A stretch of 58,278 bases of DNA from CAYVAR01 sp964449675 (GCA_964449675.1 CAYVAR010000003.1:1-58278); one strand, 5' to 3'. Positions 31,199 to 40,354 are shown, numbered from the stretch's first letter. Numbers and translations are program-made. Notes: generated from the letters alone by a model not told the origin.

Positions 31199-32590
31199 AT
31201 GCTCTTAGATAAATCAATTAAAGAATTAGCCAGCTATACATCTGTTGAAATTGTCGGTGAGTGTTTAAAAAATATTGAGTGTTTCAATCCTACTCTTAAC
31301 GCACTAATCACGGTCGTTGGCAAAGAGCAAGCATTGGCTACTGCCCGGAAGGCGGATAAAACTAAGCGCCCAAAAAGCTCACCCCTTCACGGACTACCCT
31401 TTGTCATAAAAGATTCATATAACACAAAAGGAATACCCACCACCGCAGCATCAAATGTACTCAAAGGCTACGTGCCTCTATATAACGCAACAGTGTACAA
31501 AAAACTTATTGATGCAGGTGCGATACTTTTGGGTAAATGTAATATGGATGCCTGGGGCCATGGGGCAACGAGCGAAAACACAGATTTTGGTCCGGTCAAA
31601 AATCCTTGGGATATATCTAGGAGTGCCGGAGGTTCAAGTGGTGGGGTTTCCGCTGCTTTGGCCTCTGGTATGGCAGTATTTGGCATTGGAGAAGATACAG
31701 GCGGATCAATTAGAAATCCTACTGCCTGGTGCAATATTACAGGACTTAAGGTTACCTATGGCCGTGTATCGCGCTACGGTTGCATCGCCTATGCTTCGTC
31801 ATTTGATACCGTCGGTCCAATGGGAAAAAGTGTTTCAGATTGTGCCGTAGTACTTGAAGTAATCGCAGGTATTGATGAACACGATGCAACCAGTTCTCCT
31901 CAACCTGTGCCTCATTACACGAGCTCACTTAATAAAGGGGTAGAAAATAAGGTAGTTGGTATTCCTAAAGAACTCTTGGGTACTGGTCTTGATAAAGAAA
32001 TAAAAGCTGCTATTGAAGCGGCAATGAAAGAGTTAGAACGACTTGGTATAAAGACGAGAGAAATATCAATGCCGATGATTAATTTCGGATTGCCGGTCTA
32101 TTACTTAATCGCACCGAGTGAGACCAGTTCTAATCTTGCTCGTTACGACGGGATTCGTTTTGGACAAGGTCGGGAACATTTTACCAAAGATACGATGCGC
32201 CGGATTATGATCGGTACGTATGCGTTGTCTGCCGGATACTACGATGCCTATTACAAAAAAGCTCAACAGGGAAGAACATTATTTATTAAGGAGTATGGGA
32301 AAGCATTGGGAAAATGTGACGTACTGCTCATGCCGGTTACACCAACGCCTCCAACGAAATTGGGCCAAACCAGTCAAGATCCTATTCAAAACTTTTTGAT
32401 TGATGCCTACACAGTGACCCAAAATCCAGTTGGTGTGCCATCTTTAGCACTCCCGTGTGGTTTTACAAAAAATGGACTGCCCATAGGCATGCAACTCGTT
32501 GGAAAAATGTTTTCTGAGTCTCTATTGTTTCAATTAGGAGACGCGTATCAACAATCGACACAATGGCATAGGAGAAAACCAAGAATGTAA
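31199..32590 (+). CDS. gatA: Glutamyl/aspartyl-tRNA amidotransferase subunit A
   Basis: In this 463-residue protein the amidase signature is complete: the catalytic Lys in GLPFVIKDS, the cis-Ser in SAGGSSGGVSAALASG and the nucleophile Ser in DTGGSIRNP. It releases ammonia from glutamine or asparagine for GatB. The upstream in-frame codons from 31145 overlap gatC and do not match the family, so ATG 31199 is chosen. Confidence 0.95.
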   Translation: MLLDKSIKELASYTSVEIVGECLKNIECFNPTLNALITVVGKEQALATARKADKTKRPKSSPLHGLPFVIKDSYNTKGIPTTAASNVLKGYVPLYNATVYKKLIDAGAILLGKCNMDAWGHGATSENTDFGPVKNPWDISRSAGGSSGGVSAALASGMAVFGIGEDTGGSIRNPTAWCNITGLKVTYGRVSRYGCIAYASSFDTVGPMGKSVSDCAVVLEVIAGIDEHDATSSPQPVPHYTSSLNKGVENKVVGIPKELLGTGLDKEIKAAIEAAMKELERLGIKTREISMPMINFGLPVYYLIAPSETSSNLARYDGIRFGQGREHFTKDTMRRIMIGTYALSAGYYDAYYKKAQQGRTLFIKEYGKALGKCDVLLMPVTPTPPTKLGQTSQDPIQNFLIDAYTVTQNPVGVPSLALPCGFTKNGLPIGMQLVGKMFSESLLFQLGDAYQQSTQWHRRKPRM

Positions 32591-32602
32591 GGATTGCGAT
32601 AG

Positions 32603-32631
32603 GGATCAACCCTATAAAGCAGGATTGATCC
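32603..32631. repeat. Hairpin between gatA and gatB
   Basis: GGATCAACCC (32603-32612) and GGATTGATCC (32622-32631) are inverse copies with one mismatch. It sits just before the gatB start. Confidence 0.55.
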
Positions 32632-32634
32632 ATC

Positions 32635-34116
32635 ATGAGAACTATGAGTTATGAACCAGTTATCGGCTTAGAAGTGCATGTAGAGCTTGCCACAAAGTCA
32701 AAGATGTTTTGCGGGTGTCAGGCGGATCATTTTGGCAGGGAGCCAAATACCATCACCTGTCCGGTATGCTTAGGACTTCCCGGCGCGCTTCCGGTACCAA
32801 ACAAAAAGGCAGTTGAGTGGACTATTCTTTTGGGACTGGCGTTGGGTTGCACGATCAACGACGAGAGTAAATTTGACCGCAAGCATTACTACTACCCGGA
32901 TTTACCCAAAGGGTATCAGATTAGTCAATACGATGAGCCCATCGCCATCAACGGGCAGCTTGTCATTCCGAGTGAACGCAGTGAATCGAGGAATCTCACG
33001 CGTATGCGAGACCTCAAACAAGTTGAGGGATCCCTCGACTTCGCTCGGGATGACAAAAGGATAGACGGAGATGATCAAAAGACCGTCCGCATTCGGCGAG
33101 TGCATTTGGAGGAGGATACGGGAAAACTTCAACATGCGGTGGTTGATGGCCGCGACGTCTCACTTGTAGATTTTAATAGAAGTGGTGTACCGCTTGTGGA
33201 GATAGTTACAGAACCGGATTTGCAATCAGTTGAAGAAGTTGATGCATTCGTGAGAAAGATTCAGCAAACCGTCCGATACTTGGAGATATCAGGAGCAGAT
33301 ATGGAAAAAGGGACGATGAGGATAGAGCCCAGCATATCAATACTACCAATGTCAAATACTACCAAAACTACCAATATCAAATATTCAAAGCGGGATAAGA
33401 AACTTCCGGGATATCGTGTGGAGATAAAGAACATTAATTCATTTAAGTTTGCGAGAAAGGCAATAGAATATGAGATTGAGAGGCAACGCGAGCAACTCGA
33501 GCAAGGCGAGCAACTCAGGCAAGAGACTCGCGGGTGGAGTGAGAACAAGGGAATTACGGTGGCGCATAGGGAAAAGGAGGAAGCACATGATTACCGCTAT
33601 TTTCCGGAGCCGGATATTCCACCGATGCGCTTCGCGCAAGCTCAAATTTCAAAGCTCAAATCTCAAATCGGAGAAATGCCGGATGCAAAGAAAGAACGGT
33701 TTATGAGAGATTATCAACTGAGTGAATATGATGCGACGATTCTCATTGAGACGAGGGAGAGGGCGGAGTACTATGAAAAAAGTACAAAGTACACAGTACA
33801 AAGTACACAGTACAAAGACTTAAAACCAAAAATAATTGCAAATTGGATTATTAATAAGAAAGTGGATGTGGAAAAAGTGACGCCCGCGCTACTGGTTGAT
33901 CAAATAGCCCAATCTATGCAAACATCGTCGATCACTGATGAAGAATTAAAAAAAATAGTGAAAGACGTTCTTGCCCAAAATCAAAAGGCAGTTGACGATT
34001 ACAAAAAAGGAAAAGAACAATCGCTTATGTTTTTGATTGGTCAGGTGATAAGAATGACAACGGGTCGTACAACTGCAGAAACTATTAAAAAATTATTAGT
34101 TGAATTATTACAATGA
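32635..34116 (+). CDS. gatB: Glutamyl/aspartyl-tRNA amidotransferase subunit B
   Basis: In this 493-residue protein YEPVIGLEVHVELATKSKMFCGC...CPVCLGLPG is the GatB start with the zinc cysteines. HLEEDTGKL, DFNRSGVPLVEIVTEPD and YRYFPEPDIPP follow, and the C-terminal GatB/YqeY tail binds tRNA. Compared with the family it carries an insertion of about 32 residues between INGQL and VRIRRVHLEED, encoded by a 97-bp repeat (32960-33056). Word-repeat tracks occur at 33339-33385, 33640-33668 and 33779-33820 (KSTKYTVQSTQYKDLK). ATG 32635 or 32644 could be the start; neither has a good Shine-Dalgarno sequence. It overlaps the next gene by 4 bases. Confidence 0.95.
   Translation: MRTMSYEPVIGLEVHVELATKSKMFCGCQADHFGREPNTITCPVCLGLPGALPVPNKKAVEWTILLGLALGCTINDESKFDRKHYYYPDLPKGYQISQYDEPIAINGQLVIPSERSESRNLTRMRDLKQVEGSLDFARDDKRIDGDDQKTVRIRRVHLEEDTGKLQHAVVDGRDVSLVDFNRSGVPLVEIVTEPDLQSVEEVDAFVRKIQQTVRYLEISGADMEKGTMRIEPSISILPMSNTTKTTNIKYSKRDKKLPGYRVEIKNINSFKFARKAIEYEIERQREQLEQGEQLRQETRGWSENKGITVAHREKEEAHDYRYFPEPDIPPMRFAQAQISKLKSQIGEMPDAKKERFMRDYQLSEYDATILIETRERAEYYEKSTKYTVQSTQYKDLKPKIIANWIINKKVDVEKVTPALLVDQIAQSMQTSSITDEELKKIVKDVLAQNQKAVDDYKKGKEQSLMFLIGQVIRMTTGRTTAETIKKLLVELLQ
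32960..33056. repeat. 97-bp element with terminal inverted repeats, inside gatB
   Basis: The ends are TTGTCATTCCGAG (32960-32972) and CTCGGGATGACAA (33044-33056), inverse copies with one mismatch. The interior has GAACGCAGTG and CTCGACTTCGCTCG hairpin words. It is read through in frame as PSERSESRNL...SLDFARDD. Confidence 0.85.
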
Positions 34117-34985
34117 ACGAAAAAGATAAAAATGAATTAGTTGGACAATATAATGCGATAAGACAGTCTTTAGAACCACAGATTAAGAAACGTTCAATAG
34201 GACTTTCAGAAAAAGATAGGTATCGATTAGTATCAATCGCTGCAGCACGGGAGTTTAGAGCAAGACAAACATCTCTTAAGGATACAGTTACTATTTTATG
34301 GAATAGACGCTATTTCAACGAACAACTTGCAAAGGTGATAAGTCGTAAAACGCGATCAAAAGGAATAAAGGATGTCCAAGAATCCATAGGTTTGGGAAGT
34401 GGGGATGTCCGTGGATTCAAACGATATAATGACACATATGGTCACGATGGAGGTGATGATATTCTCCGGGCAGTTGGTACCACACTCAATAATGGGGGTG
34501 GTTTGAGGAGTACGGATATCGCAGCCCGTATGGGGGGAGATGAATTTAATATCTTGCTATATGATGTCGAACCTCATATAACCGGTGATTATCACTTAAA
34601 TCCTAAAGCAGGTCTTGCAATTGCAGCTCTTCGATTGGTTGAATCAATGCATACGCAACACATTAAATTAAAAGATCAAAGTGACGGGAAAGTAGTTGAT
34701 GAGTCATACCATTTTGATCTTGGTGTAACTTTAATACAAGACACAGATACTCAGGAAAAAGCTATGAAAAGAGCAGATCGTGCTTCGTATGAAGCAAAAA
34801 ATAGGCTATCACCAGATGCTATACAAATTGTAATTGCCAGTGAAGTTGACGGTGTCGACATATTTGAAGTAGCATCCTTTCGTTTATCGAGTCCAGTCGA
34901 GAAGACTCAAACAGGATTAAATCATATCGTTACTTTTGAGCCGACCGAAAATTACCCTCCAAGAATTATTTCTGAACGCGCCTAA
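34113..34985 (+). CDS. GGDEF-domain protein (putative diguanylate cyclase)
   Basis: In this 290-residue protein WNRRYFNEQL, SGDVRGFKRYNDTYGHDGGDDILRAVG and RMGGDEFNILLY form a complete GGDEF domain. RSTD lies five residues before GGDEF, exactly where the product-inhibition I-site (RxxD) sits. An insertion (KVISRKTRSKGIKDVQESIGLG) separates the first helices. There is no membrane segment or recognisable sensor domain, only about 55 N-terminal residues of helix. It would make cyclic di-GMP from GTP in the cytoplasm. No EAL, HD-GYP or PilZ partner is in the window. It is coupled to gatB by overlap and to dnaE by a 6-base gap. Confidence 0.85.
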   Translation: MNEKDKNELVGQYNAIRQSLEPQIKKRSIGLSEKDRYRLVSIAAAREFRARQTSLKDTVTILWNRRYFNEQLAKVISRKTRSKGIKDVQESIGLGSGDVRGFKRYNDTYGHDGGDDILRAVGTTLNNGGGLRSTDIAARMGGDEFNILLYDVEPHITGDYHLNPKAGLAIAALRLVESMHTQHIKLKDQSDGKVVDESYHFDLGVTLIQDTDTQEKAMKRADRASYEAKNRLSPDAIQIVIASEVDGVDIFEVASFRLSSPVEKTQTGLNHIVTFEPTENYPPRIISERA

Positions 34986-34991
34986 TAATGT

Positions 34992-37900
34992 ATGGCTAAC
35001 TTTGTTCACCTTCATACGCACTCTGAATTTTCGCTTCTTGACGGATTGGGGAAACTCGATCATCTCATCGACCGGGCAAAATCCTTTGGCATGGACGCCC
35101 TCGCTATCACCGATCACGGAGCGATGTACGGCGCCTTTAAGTTTTACCTCAAGGCAAAAACCGCCGGTATCAAACCCATTATCGGTGTTGAGACGTATGT
35201 AGCTCGGCGCAGTCGCTTCGATAAGGAAGCAAAAGTCGATACCGACCCATACCATCTCGTGCTTCTTGCTAAAAATATCACGGGATATAAAAATTTGATG
35301 AAGCTCGTCACCCATGCACATTTAGAAGGATATTACTATCGTCCACGCATTGACTTCGAACTACTAGAGCAGCATCACGAGGGACTTATTTGCTTGAGCG
35401 CGTGTCTGCAGGGACAAGTACCCTATCTTCTTGGCAACAATCAAGACAAAGAAGCAGAAGAAGTCGCACGGTCGTATGGCAAACTCTTCGGTCCGGATCA
35501 TTATTATTTAGAACTTCAAAAGCATCCCCATATACCGGAGTGCGATATCGTCAATGAAAAATTAGTGAAACTTTCCCGGAAATTAGGACTACCCTTGGTT
35601 GCCACGAACGATATTCATTATGTCGCCCCTGAAGATGCCGAGGCGCAGGAGATCCTTCTTTGTGTCCAGACACAGCATACAATCGTAGAAAAAAATCGCC
35701 CGCTCACGATGATTGGTTCACCGGATTTTTATATGCGAACGCCCGACGAGATGAAGGGCCTTTTTATCCAATATCCGGAAGCTATCGATAATACAGCTAA
35801 AATTGCGTCCATGTGTGATCTCATACTTGAGGTTGGGAAATGGATTTTGCCCAACTACCCGCTTGATAAAGGAGAAACGCCTACGAGCTTTTTAAGAAAA
35901 CTCATTGTAGAAAAAACTCCACAAAGATATCCGAAAATGACTGCTGACATGACAAAACGGCTCGAGTATGAATTTGACATCATCGACAAAAAAGGATACG
36001 CCACGTATTTTTTGATCGTACAGGATTTTGTAAACTGGGCAAAAAGTAACGGTATATCCGTAGGTCCGGGGCGTGGATCGGCAGCTGGATCAGTGGTATC
36101 TTATATATTAGGGATAACGGGTATCGATCCATTTTTTTTTAATTTACCATTTGAAAGATTCCTCAATCCGTTTCGTCCAACACCTCCTGATATAGATTTG
36201 GATTTTGCCGATGATAGGCGTGATGAGGTCATTGCCTACGTCACCGAGCGATTCGGACACGAAAAGGTAGCCCAAATTATTACCTTTGGCACGATGGAGG
36301 CAAGAGGAGCGGTACGAGACGGTGGTCGAGCACTCGGTATGCCCTATAGTGGTCCCGACAGAATTTCTAAAATGATTCCACAAGGATTTCAAGGAAGTGC
36401 CATGACGATAGATAAGGCACTCGAACAGTCCCCTGAACTTTCCCGTGCGTACCAGACGGAGCCAGAAACGAAACGGTTACTCAATGTCGCTCGAAAACTG
36501 GAAGGAGTTGCACGGCACGCCTCTGTTCACGCTGCGGGAGTGGTCATTGCCGATAAGCCGATCGTTGAGTACACGCCGCTTCAGAAAGAAAGCAAGGGCG
36601 AGCGTATCGTCACCCAGTATGACATGTATACGATTGGCGAAGACGGGGTAGGACTTCTGAAAATGGATTTTTTGGGACTTCGAAATTTAACGATCATGTC
36701 TCAGGCGCTTGGGTTTATTGACCGCGTGCATGGGAAGAAGATAGACCTTGACGCCATACCACTCAATGATAAAAAAACGTTTTCCATGCTCGCTTTGGGA
36801 GAAACCACTGGAATTTTTCAGCTTGAAAGTAGCGGTATGCGACGATATGTGAAAGAACTCAAGCCGTCGTCTATTTTTGACGTCATGGCAATGGTTGCGC
36901 TCTTTCGGCCGGGACCAATGCAAGTGATACCCGAATTTATTCGCAGAAAGCACAATACCAACCTCATAACCTATCCTGATCCGCGACTCAAAGACGTATT
37001 AAAGCAGTCCTACGGAATAATCTGTTATCAAGACGATGTGCTCCTTACTGCTATAACCATAGCAGGGTATTCTTGGGGGGACGCAGATAAGTTGCGAAAA
37101 GCAGTCGGAAAAAAGATTCCTTCTGAGATGAAAAAACAAAAAGAAAAATTTATTGACGGCTGCGTCGCTGGCGGGCTTACGAGGGATAAGGGCGAAGAAA
37201 TTTTTACTCTTATTGAACCATTTGCCGGTTACGGATTTAACAAAGCACACGCAGCATGCTACGCCATGATAGCCTACCAAACAGCGTATTTGAAAGCAAA
37301 CTACACGGTGGAGTTTATGACCGCTGTGTTAACTGCTGAGAGTCGTGCAAATACAGGTCCTGCCCGAGATGAAAAAATATCCGGGATTGTTGCTGAGTGC
37401 AGACGTATGCATATACCTCTTCTTCCTCCGGATATCAACACGTCAGATATAGAATTTACTATTGAGAATAATTTTATTCGTTTTGGACTTTCTGCAATAA
37501 AAAATGTCGGGACAGCTGCGATAGATAATATCTTATCTGCGCAAAAAGTAGCGGGTTCATTTAAAAACCTCTCAGATTTTATACGTCGGGTAGACATATC
37601 GAGAGTCAATCGAAAGACTATCGAAAGTTTGATAAAAACCGGATGTTTTGATGCGTTTGGCACGCGCGCGGCACTCCTTGCCGCCATAGACGGACTTTTA
37701 GAGTCGGCTCACCGCAGCCGGAAGTCCCTCGCAAGCGGTCAGGTTGGATTATTTGGAGAAGATGATGAGGAGTCGGAAGATCATCTTCCAAAGGTCGATG
37801 AATTATCTTCCATGCAGCTTCTTGGTTTTGAAAAAGAATTCTTAGGATTTTATCTGACCAGTAATCCCATTGAACCGCTTCTCGGGCGACTTGCCGCGTT

Positions 37901-38192
37901 TGAAACTGTTCCCATTGAAGAAATTACATCCTCACGTGTTGGGGAGCGTGTTGTCATTGGCGGGTTTGTCGGATCGATAAAAAAAATTACGACGAAGGCA
38001 ACCAATAACGAGATGGCATTTGTGCGCGTAGAAGATTTGACCGGTTCAGTTGAAGTAGTTGTATTTCCTAAAATATATAGTAAAACCTATGATTTATGGA
38101 CCAGTGATACTGTGGTCCTTATCGCCGGAAAGGTAGATGAAAAAGACGACCGTTTAACGATATTAGTAGACGAAGCAAAGAAAATTGAATGA
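34992..38192 (+). CDS. dnaE: DNA polymerase III alpha subunit
   Basis: In this 1066-residue protein the N-terminal PHP domain has HLHTHSEFSLLDG, AITDHGAMYGA and IHYVAPEDAEAQE. Polymerase palm Asp residues are in PDIDLDFADD and KMDFLGLRNL. GPGRGSAAGS and FNKAHAACYAMIAYQTAYLKANY are typical of the alpha subunit fingers. The C-terminal OB fold (VVIGGFVGSIKKITTKATNNEMAFVRVEDLTG) is present. This is the DnaE1-type replicative polymerase, slightly shorter than the E. coli protein (1160). Confidence 0.96.
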   Translation: MANFVHLHTHSEFSLLDGLGKLDHLIDRAKSFGMDALAITDHGAMYGAFKFYLKAKTAGIKPIIGVETYVARRSRFDKEAKVDTDPYHLVLLAKNITGYKNLMKLVTHAHLEGYYYRPRIDFELLEQHHEGLICLSACLQGQVPYLLGNNQDKEAEEVARSYGKLFGPDHYYLELQKHPHIPECDIVNEKLVKLSRKLGLPLVATNDIHYVAPEDAEAQEILLCVQTQHTIVEKNRPLTMIGSPDFYMRTPDEMKGLFIQYPEAIDNTAKIASMCDLILEVGKWILPNYPLDKGETPTSFLRKLIVEKTPQRYPKMTADMTKRLEYEFDIIDKKGYATYFLIVQDFVNWAKSNGISVGPGRGSAAGSVVSYILGITGIDPFFFNLPFERFLNPFRPTPPDIDLDFADDRRDEVIAYVTERFGHEKVAQIITFGTMEARGAVRDGGRALGMPYSGPDRISKMIPQGFQGSAMTIDKALEQSPELSRAYQTEPETKRLLNVARKLEGVARHASVHAAGVVIADKPIVEYTPLQKESKGERIVTQYDMYTIGEDGVGLLKMDFLGLRNLTIMSQALGFIDRVHGKKIDLDAIPLNDKKTFSMLALGETTGIFQLESSGMRRYVKELKPSSIFDVMAMVALFRPGPMQVIPEFIRRKHNTNLITYPDPRLKDVLKQSYGIICYQDDVLLTAITIAGYSWGDADKLRKAVGKKIPSEMKKQKEKFIDGCVAGGLTRDKGEEIFTLIEPFAGYGFNKAHAACYAMIAYQTAYLKANYTVEFMTAVLTAESRANTGPARDEKISGIVAECRRMHIPLLPPDINTSDIEFTIENNFIRFGLSAIKNVGTAAIDNILSAQKVAGSFKNLSDFIRRVDISRVNRKTIESLIKTGCFDAFGTRAALLAAIDGLLESAHRSRKSLASGQVGLFGEDDEESEDHLPKVDELSSMQLLGFEKEFLGFYLTSNPIEPLLGRLAAFETVPIEEITSSRVGERVVIGGFVGSIKKITTKATNNEMAFVRVEDLTGSVEVVVFPKIYSKTYDLWTSDTVVLIAGKVDEKDDRLTILVDEAKKIE

Positions 38193-38204
38193 GCGTACGC
38201 CTCG

Positions 38205-38233
38205 TTGACGATACGATTAATTTTCTATACAAT
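38205..38233 (+). promoter_or_regulatory. Promoter of the atp operon (sigma-70 type)
   Basis: TTGACG (38205-38210), 17 bases, then TACAAT (38228-38233), 28 bases before the atpZ ATG. Both boxes are one mismatch from consensus and the spacing is ideal. The short leader has no Shine-Dalgarno sequence. Confidence 0.6.
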
Positions 38234-38261
38234 AGAAACAGATTTACTATAAACGCTACTA

Positions 38262-38603
38262 ATGGGCGAAACACATAAAAAAGAACGATTTGACATACGC
38301 ATAGATGAACAGGGAGTGGGCACGCGTCCGAGAAAGGACGAGAAACAGAATAAAAATAATTTAGACTCGTGGTATTATCTGGGGGTTGTCGGACAGATTG
38401 GATTTAGTATCGCTCTTCCCATTGCAGGAGGCGCGATACTTGGGTCATTTATTGATCGACAGATGAGTATATATCCCAAAGCAACATTGGGATTATTATT
38501 TTTTGGAGTTGTTGTTTCATGTGTTACATTTTATCAAACAATTAAGACAATATTAAAAGGTACAGAAGGTACAAAAAGTACGGGAAGTATGGGAAGTAAA
38601 TAA
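38262..38603 (+). CDS. AtpZ/AtpI-family ATP synthase accessory membrane protein
   Basis: In this 113-residue protein a polar N-terminus (about 45 residues) is followed by two transmembrane segments: YYLGVVGQIGFSIALPIAGGAILGSFID and KATLGLLFFGVVVSCVTFYQTI. This is the AtpZ/AtpI layout, a small protein that helps c-ring assembly or cation supply. The C-terminal LKGTEGTKSTGSMGSK is encoded by the left arm of the downstream hairpin. It is the first gene of the operon. Confidence 0.8.
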   Translation: MGETHKKERFDIRIDEQGVGTRPRKDEKQNKNNLDSWYYLGVVGQIGFSIALPIAGGAILGSFIDRQMSIYPKATLGLLFFGVVVSCVTFYQTIKTILKGTEGTKSTGSMGSK

Positions 38604-38655
38604 AAAAGAATTAAATCCTTGCCGTACCCTTCGTACATCCCGTACCTTTCATACA
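38559..38655. repeat. Word-repeat hairpin between atpZ and atpB
   Basis: The left arm has GGTACAGAAGGTAC, AAAAAGTACGGGAAG and ATGGGAAG words; the right arm has GCCGTACCC, CGTACATCCCGTACC and TTTCATACA. The left arm codes for the AtpZ tail. Confidence 0.7.
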
Positions 38656-38664
38656 TTTGAAATA

Positions 38665-39420
38665 ATGCCACATATATCACTTGCTGCTGAAACTCTATGG
38701 AGAGTGGGAGGATTCCCAATTTCAAACGCACTCCTTGCGACCTGGCTCGTTATGGCTTTTATAGCTATAGTATCATTTGTTTCTACTCGAAAACTAACTC
38801 TAGTGCCGGGGCATGCTCAGTCACTAGCAGAACTTCTCGTCGGCGGCTTATATGATTTTTTTGAAGGCGTCATAGGCAAACACGTCAAAGAAGTGTTTCC
38901 TCTTATTGCATCGTTATTCTTTTTTATCATCATCGCAAATTGGGTGGGGTTGTTACCGGGATTGGGAACCATTGGATTTTTTAAACAAGAGCATGAAGTA
39001 CTTAAATTTGTACCGCTTCTACGAGGCGCAACTGCTGATTTGAATACGACTCTTGCTTTAGCACTTGTATCGGTTGTCGCAATTCAATATTATGGATTTA
39101 GAACATTAGGTTTCCACTATGGCGGACGATTTATAAATATAAAAAATCCGATATATTTCTTCGTCGGTATTTTAGAAATACTTTCAGATATATCAAAAGT
39201 GATATCATTTGCATTTCGACTTTTTGGCAATATCTTTGCAGGAGAAGTGCTCCTTACTGTCATGGCGTTTCTTATGCCGTTTATCGTACCTTTACCATTT
39301 CTTATGCTTGAACTATTTGTAGGATTTATTCAAGCCTTAGTCTTTTCTATGTTGACGGCAGTATTTTTGAATGTTGCCGTAAGTCATGATGGAGGAGAAC
39401 AGAGTCATGAGTCCTCCTAA
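38665..39420 (+). CDS. atpB: ATP synthase F0 subunit a
   Basis: In this 251-residue protein with five to six membrane segments, the essential arginine is in ISFAFRLFGNIFAGEVLL, and LLRGATADLNTTLALAL is the other conserved polar segment. Subunit a forms the two ion half-channels against the c-ring. The length is normal. It is bounded on both sides by intergenic hairpins. Confidence 0.95.
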   Translation: MPHISLAAETLWRVGGFPISNALLATWLVMAFIAIVSFVSTRKLTLVPGHAQSLAELLVGGLYDFFEGVIGKHVKEVFPLIASLFFFIIIANWVGLLPGLGTIGFFKQEHEVLKFVPLLRGATADLNTTLALALVSVVAIQYYGFRTLGFHYGGRFINIKNPIYFFVGILEILSDISKVISFAFRLFGNIFAGEVLLTVMAFLMPFIVPLPFLMLELFVGFIQALVFSMLTAVFLNVAVSHDGGEQSHESS

Positions 39421-39425
39421 GCTTA

Positions 39426-39464
39426 CCGAACAGCTTTTCAGTATTATTCATACACGCTGTTCGG
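39426..39464. repeat. Hairpin between atpB and atpE
   Basis: CCGAACAGC (39426-39434) and GCTGTTCGG (39456-39464) are exact inverse copies. GCTTTTCAG/CTGAAGC and CCTAAGC/GCTTAAG outer words extend the structure. It differs in sequence from the other atp gaps. Confidence 0.65.
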
Positions 39465-39523
39465 AGCGCTGAAGCGGCGGGCTTAAGCATATCTATTACT
39501 CGCAGACTCGTAAAGATCTGCTA

Positions 39524-39533
39524 AAGGAGGTGA
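39524..39533 (+). promoter_or_regulatory. Strong ribosome-binding site of atpE
   Basis: AAGGAGGTGA is a 10-base match to the 16S anti-Shine-Dalgarno sequence, 6 bases before ATG 39540. It is the best in the window and fits the high copy number of subunit c. Confidence 0.8.
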
Positions 39534-39539
39534 GCATAC

Positions 39540-39767
39540 ATGGATGAATCAACTATAAAACTCGTTATGACGGGAGTAACCGTCGCTATCGGTGGGAGTA
39601 TGCCAGCTCTTGCAATTGGCATGATTACCGCCAAAGCCATGGAAGCCATCGGACGAAACCCGGAAGCTTCCGGTGAAGTACGAACGAGCATGATTTTGGG
39701 TCTTGCATTTGCTGAGGCTATTGCTATTTACGCACTTGTTGCAGGACTAATTATTAAATTTGTCTAG
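39540..39767 (+). CDS. atpE: ATP synthase F0 subunit c
   Basis: In this 75-residue hairpin of two membrane helices joined by the polar loop GRNPEAS, the ion-binding Glu is in LAFAEAIAIYALV. The Gln and Ser that complete the sodium site in Ilyobacter-type rings are Ile (first helix) and Ala (directly after the Glu), so a proton-driven ring is more likely. It has the strongest ribosome-binding site of the operon. Confidence 0.95.
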   Translation: MDESTIKLVMTGVTVAIGGSMPALAIGMITAKAMEAIGRNPEASGEVRTSMILGLAFAEAIAIYALVAGLIIKFV

Positions 39768-39768
39768 T

Positions 39769-39846
39769 GTGGATAGGAAGAGAGGAAGAGAGGAGGATAG
39801 GAAGAAAAATTTCTTCACATCTTCCACTCCCCACATTATCCTATCT
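39769..39846. repeat. Word-repeat hairpin between atpE and atpF
   Basis: The left arm is GGATAGGAAGAGAGGAAGAG and similar words; the right arm is CTTCACATCTTCCACTCCC and TTATCCTATCTTA. The longer open frame from 39767 that translates this arm is not real atpF coding. Confidence 0.75.
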
Positions 39847-39853
39847 TAGAAGT

Positions 39854-40351
39854 ATGGAACAACTCGGTATTGAACCTAAGTTATTACTGGCGCAGATTAT
39901 TAACTTTACCATTATCATGGTCGTCTTGACGAAGCTTCTTTATAAGCCGATTCTATCAATGCTCGAAAAACGAAAAAAAGAAATTGAAGCTGCATTAGCA
40001 TTAACAGAAAAGATGCGACTTGAGGAAGAAAAAATGAAGGAGCGAAAAGAAAGACTCCTATCCGACGCTCGTAAAGAAGGGCATGTTGTGCTTGATGAGA
40101 TGAGAAAAGTTGCCAAAGAAGAAGAGAAAGAAATTATCGCGCGTGCCCGTAAAGAAGCGGAAGCCATAATCGAAAAGGGAAAACAAGATGTCGCCCGTCT
40201 CAAAGAAGAACTTATGATTGATGTGCGTCGGGAAGCAGTTGGTCTGGCTGGCGCAATGGTGCAAAAACTACTAAGCAGATCTCTTACGAACACAGACAAA
40301 CACGCCATAATCGCCAAAAATCTCAAAGATCTCGAATCAGTTAAAGGATAA
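39854..40351 (+). CDS. atpF: ATP synthase F0 subunit b
   Basis: In this 165-residue protein one N-terminal membrane segment (LLAQIINFTIIMVVLTKLLYKPIL) precedes a long charged coiled coil (about residues 35-145) rich in EK/ER pairs. It is the peripheral stalk linking subunit a to delta and alpha. I chose ATG 39854 (MEQLGIEPK) because the 29 codons before it translate the intergenic hairpin. atpH follows after 3 bases. Confidence 0.93.
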   Translation: MEQLGIEPKLLLAQIINFTIIMVVLTKLLYKPILSMLEKRKKEIEAALALTEKMRLEEEKMKERKERLLSDARKEGHVVLDEMRKVAKEEEKEIIARARKEAEAIIEKGKQDVARLKEELMIDVRREAVGLAGAMVQKLLSRSLTNTDKHAIIAKNLKDLESVKG

Positions 40352-40354
40352 TAT

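Noticed and set aside
39767..39853. N-terminal extension of AtpF
   Set aside because: These codons translate a hairpin arm and do not match subunit b.
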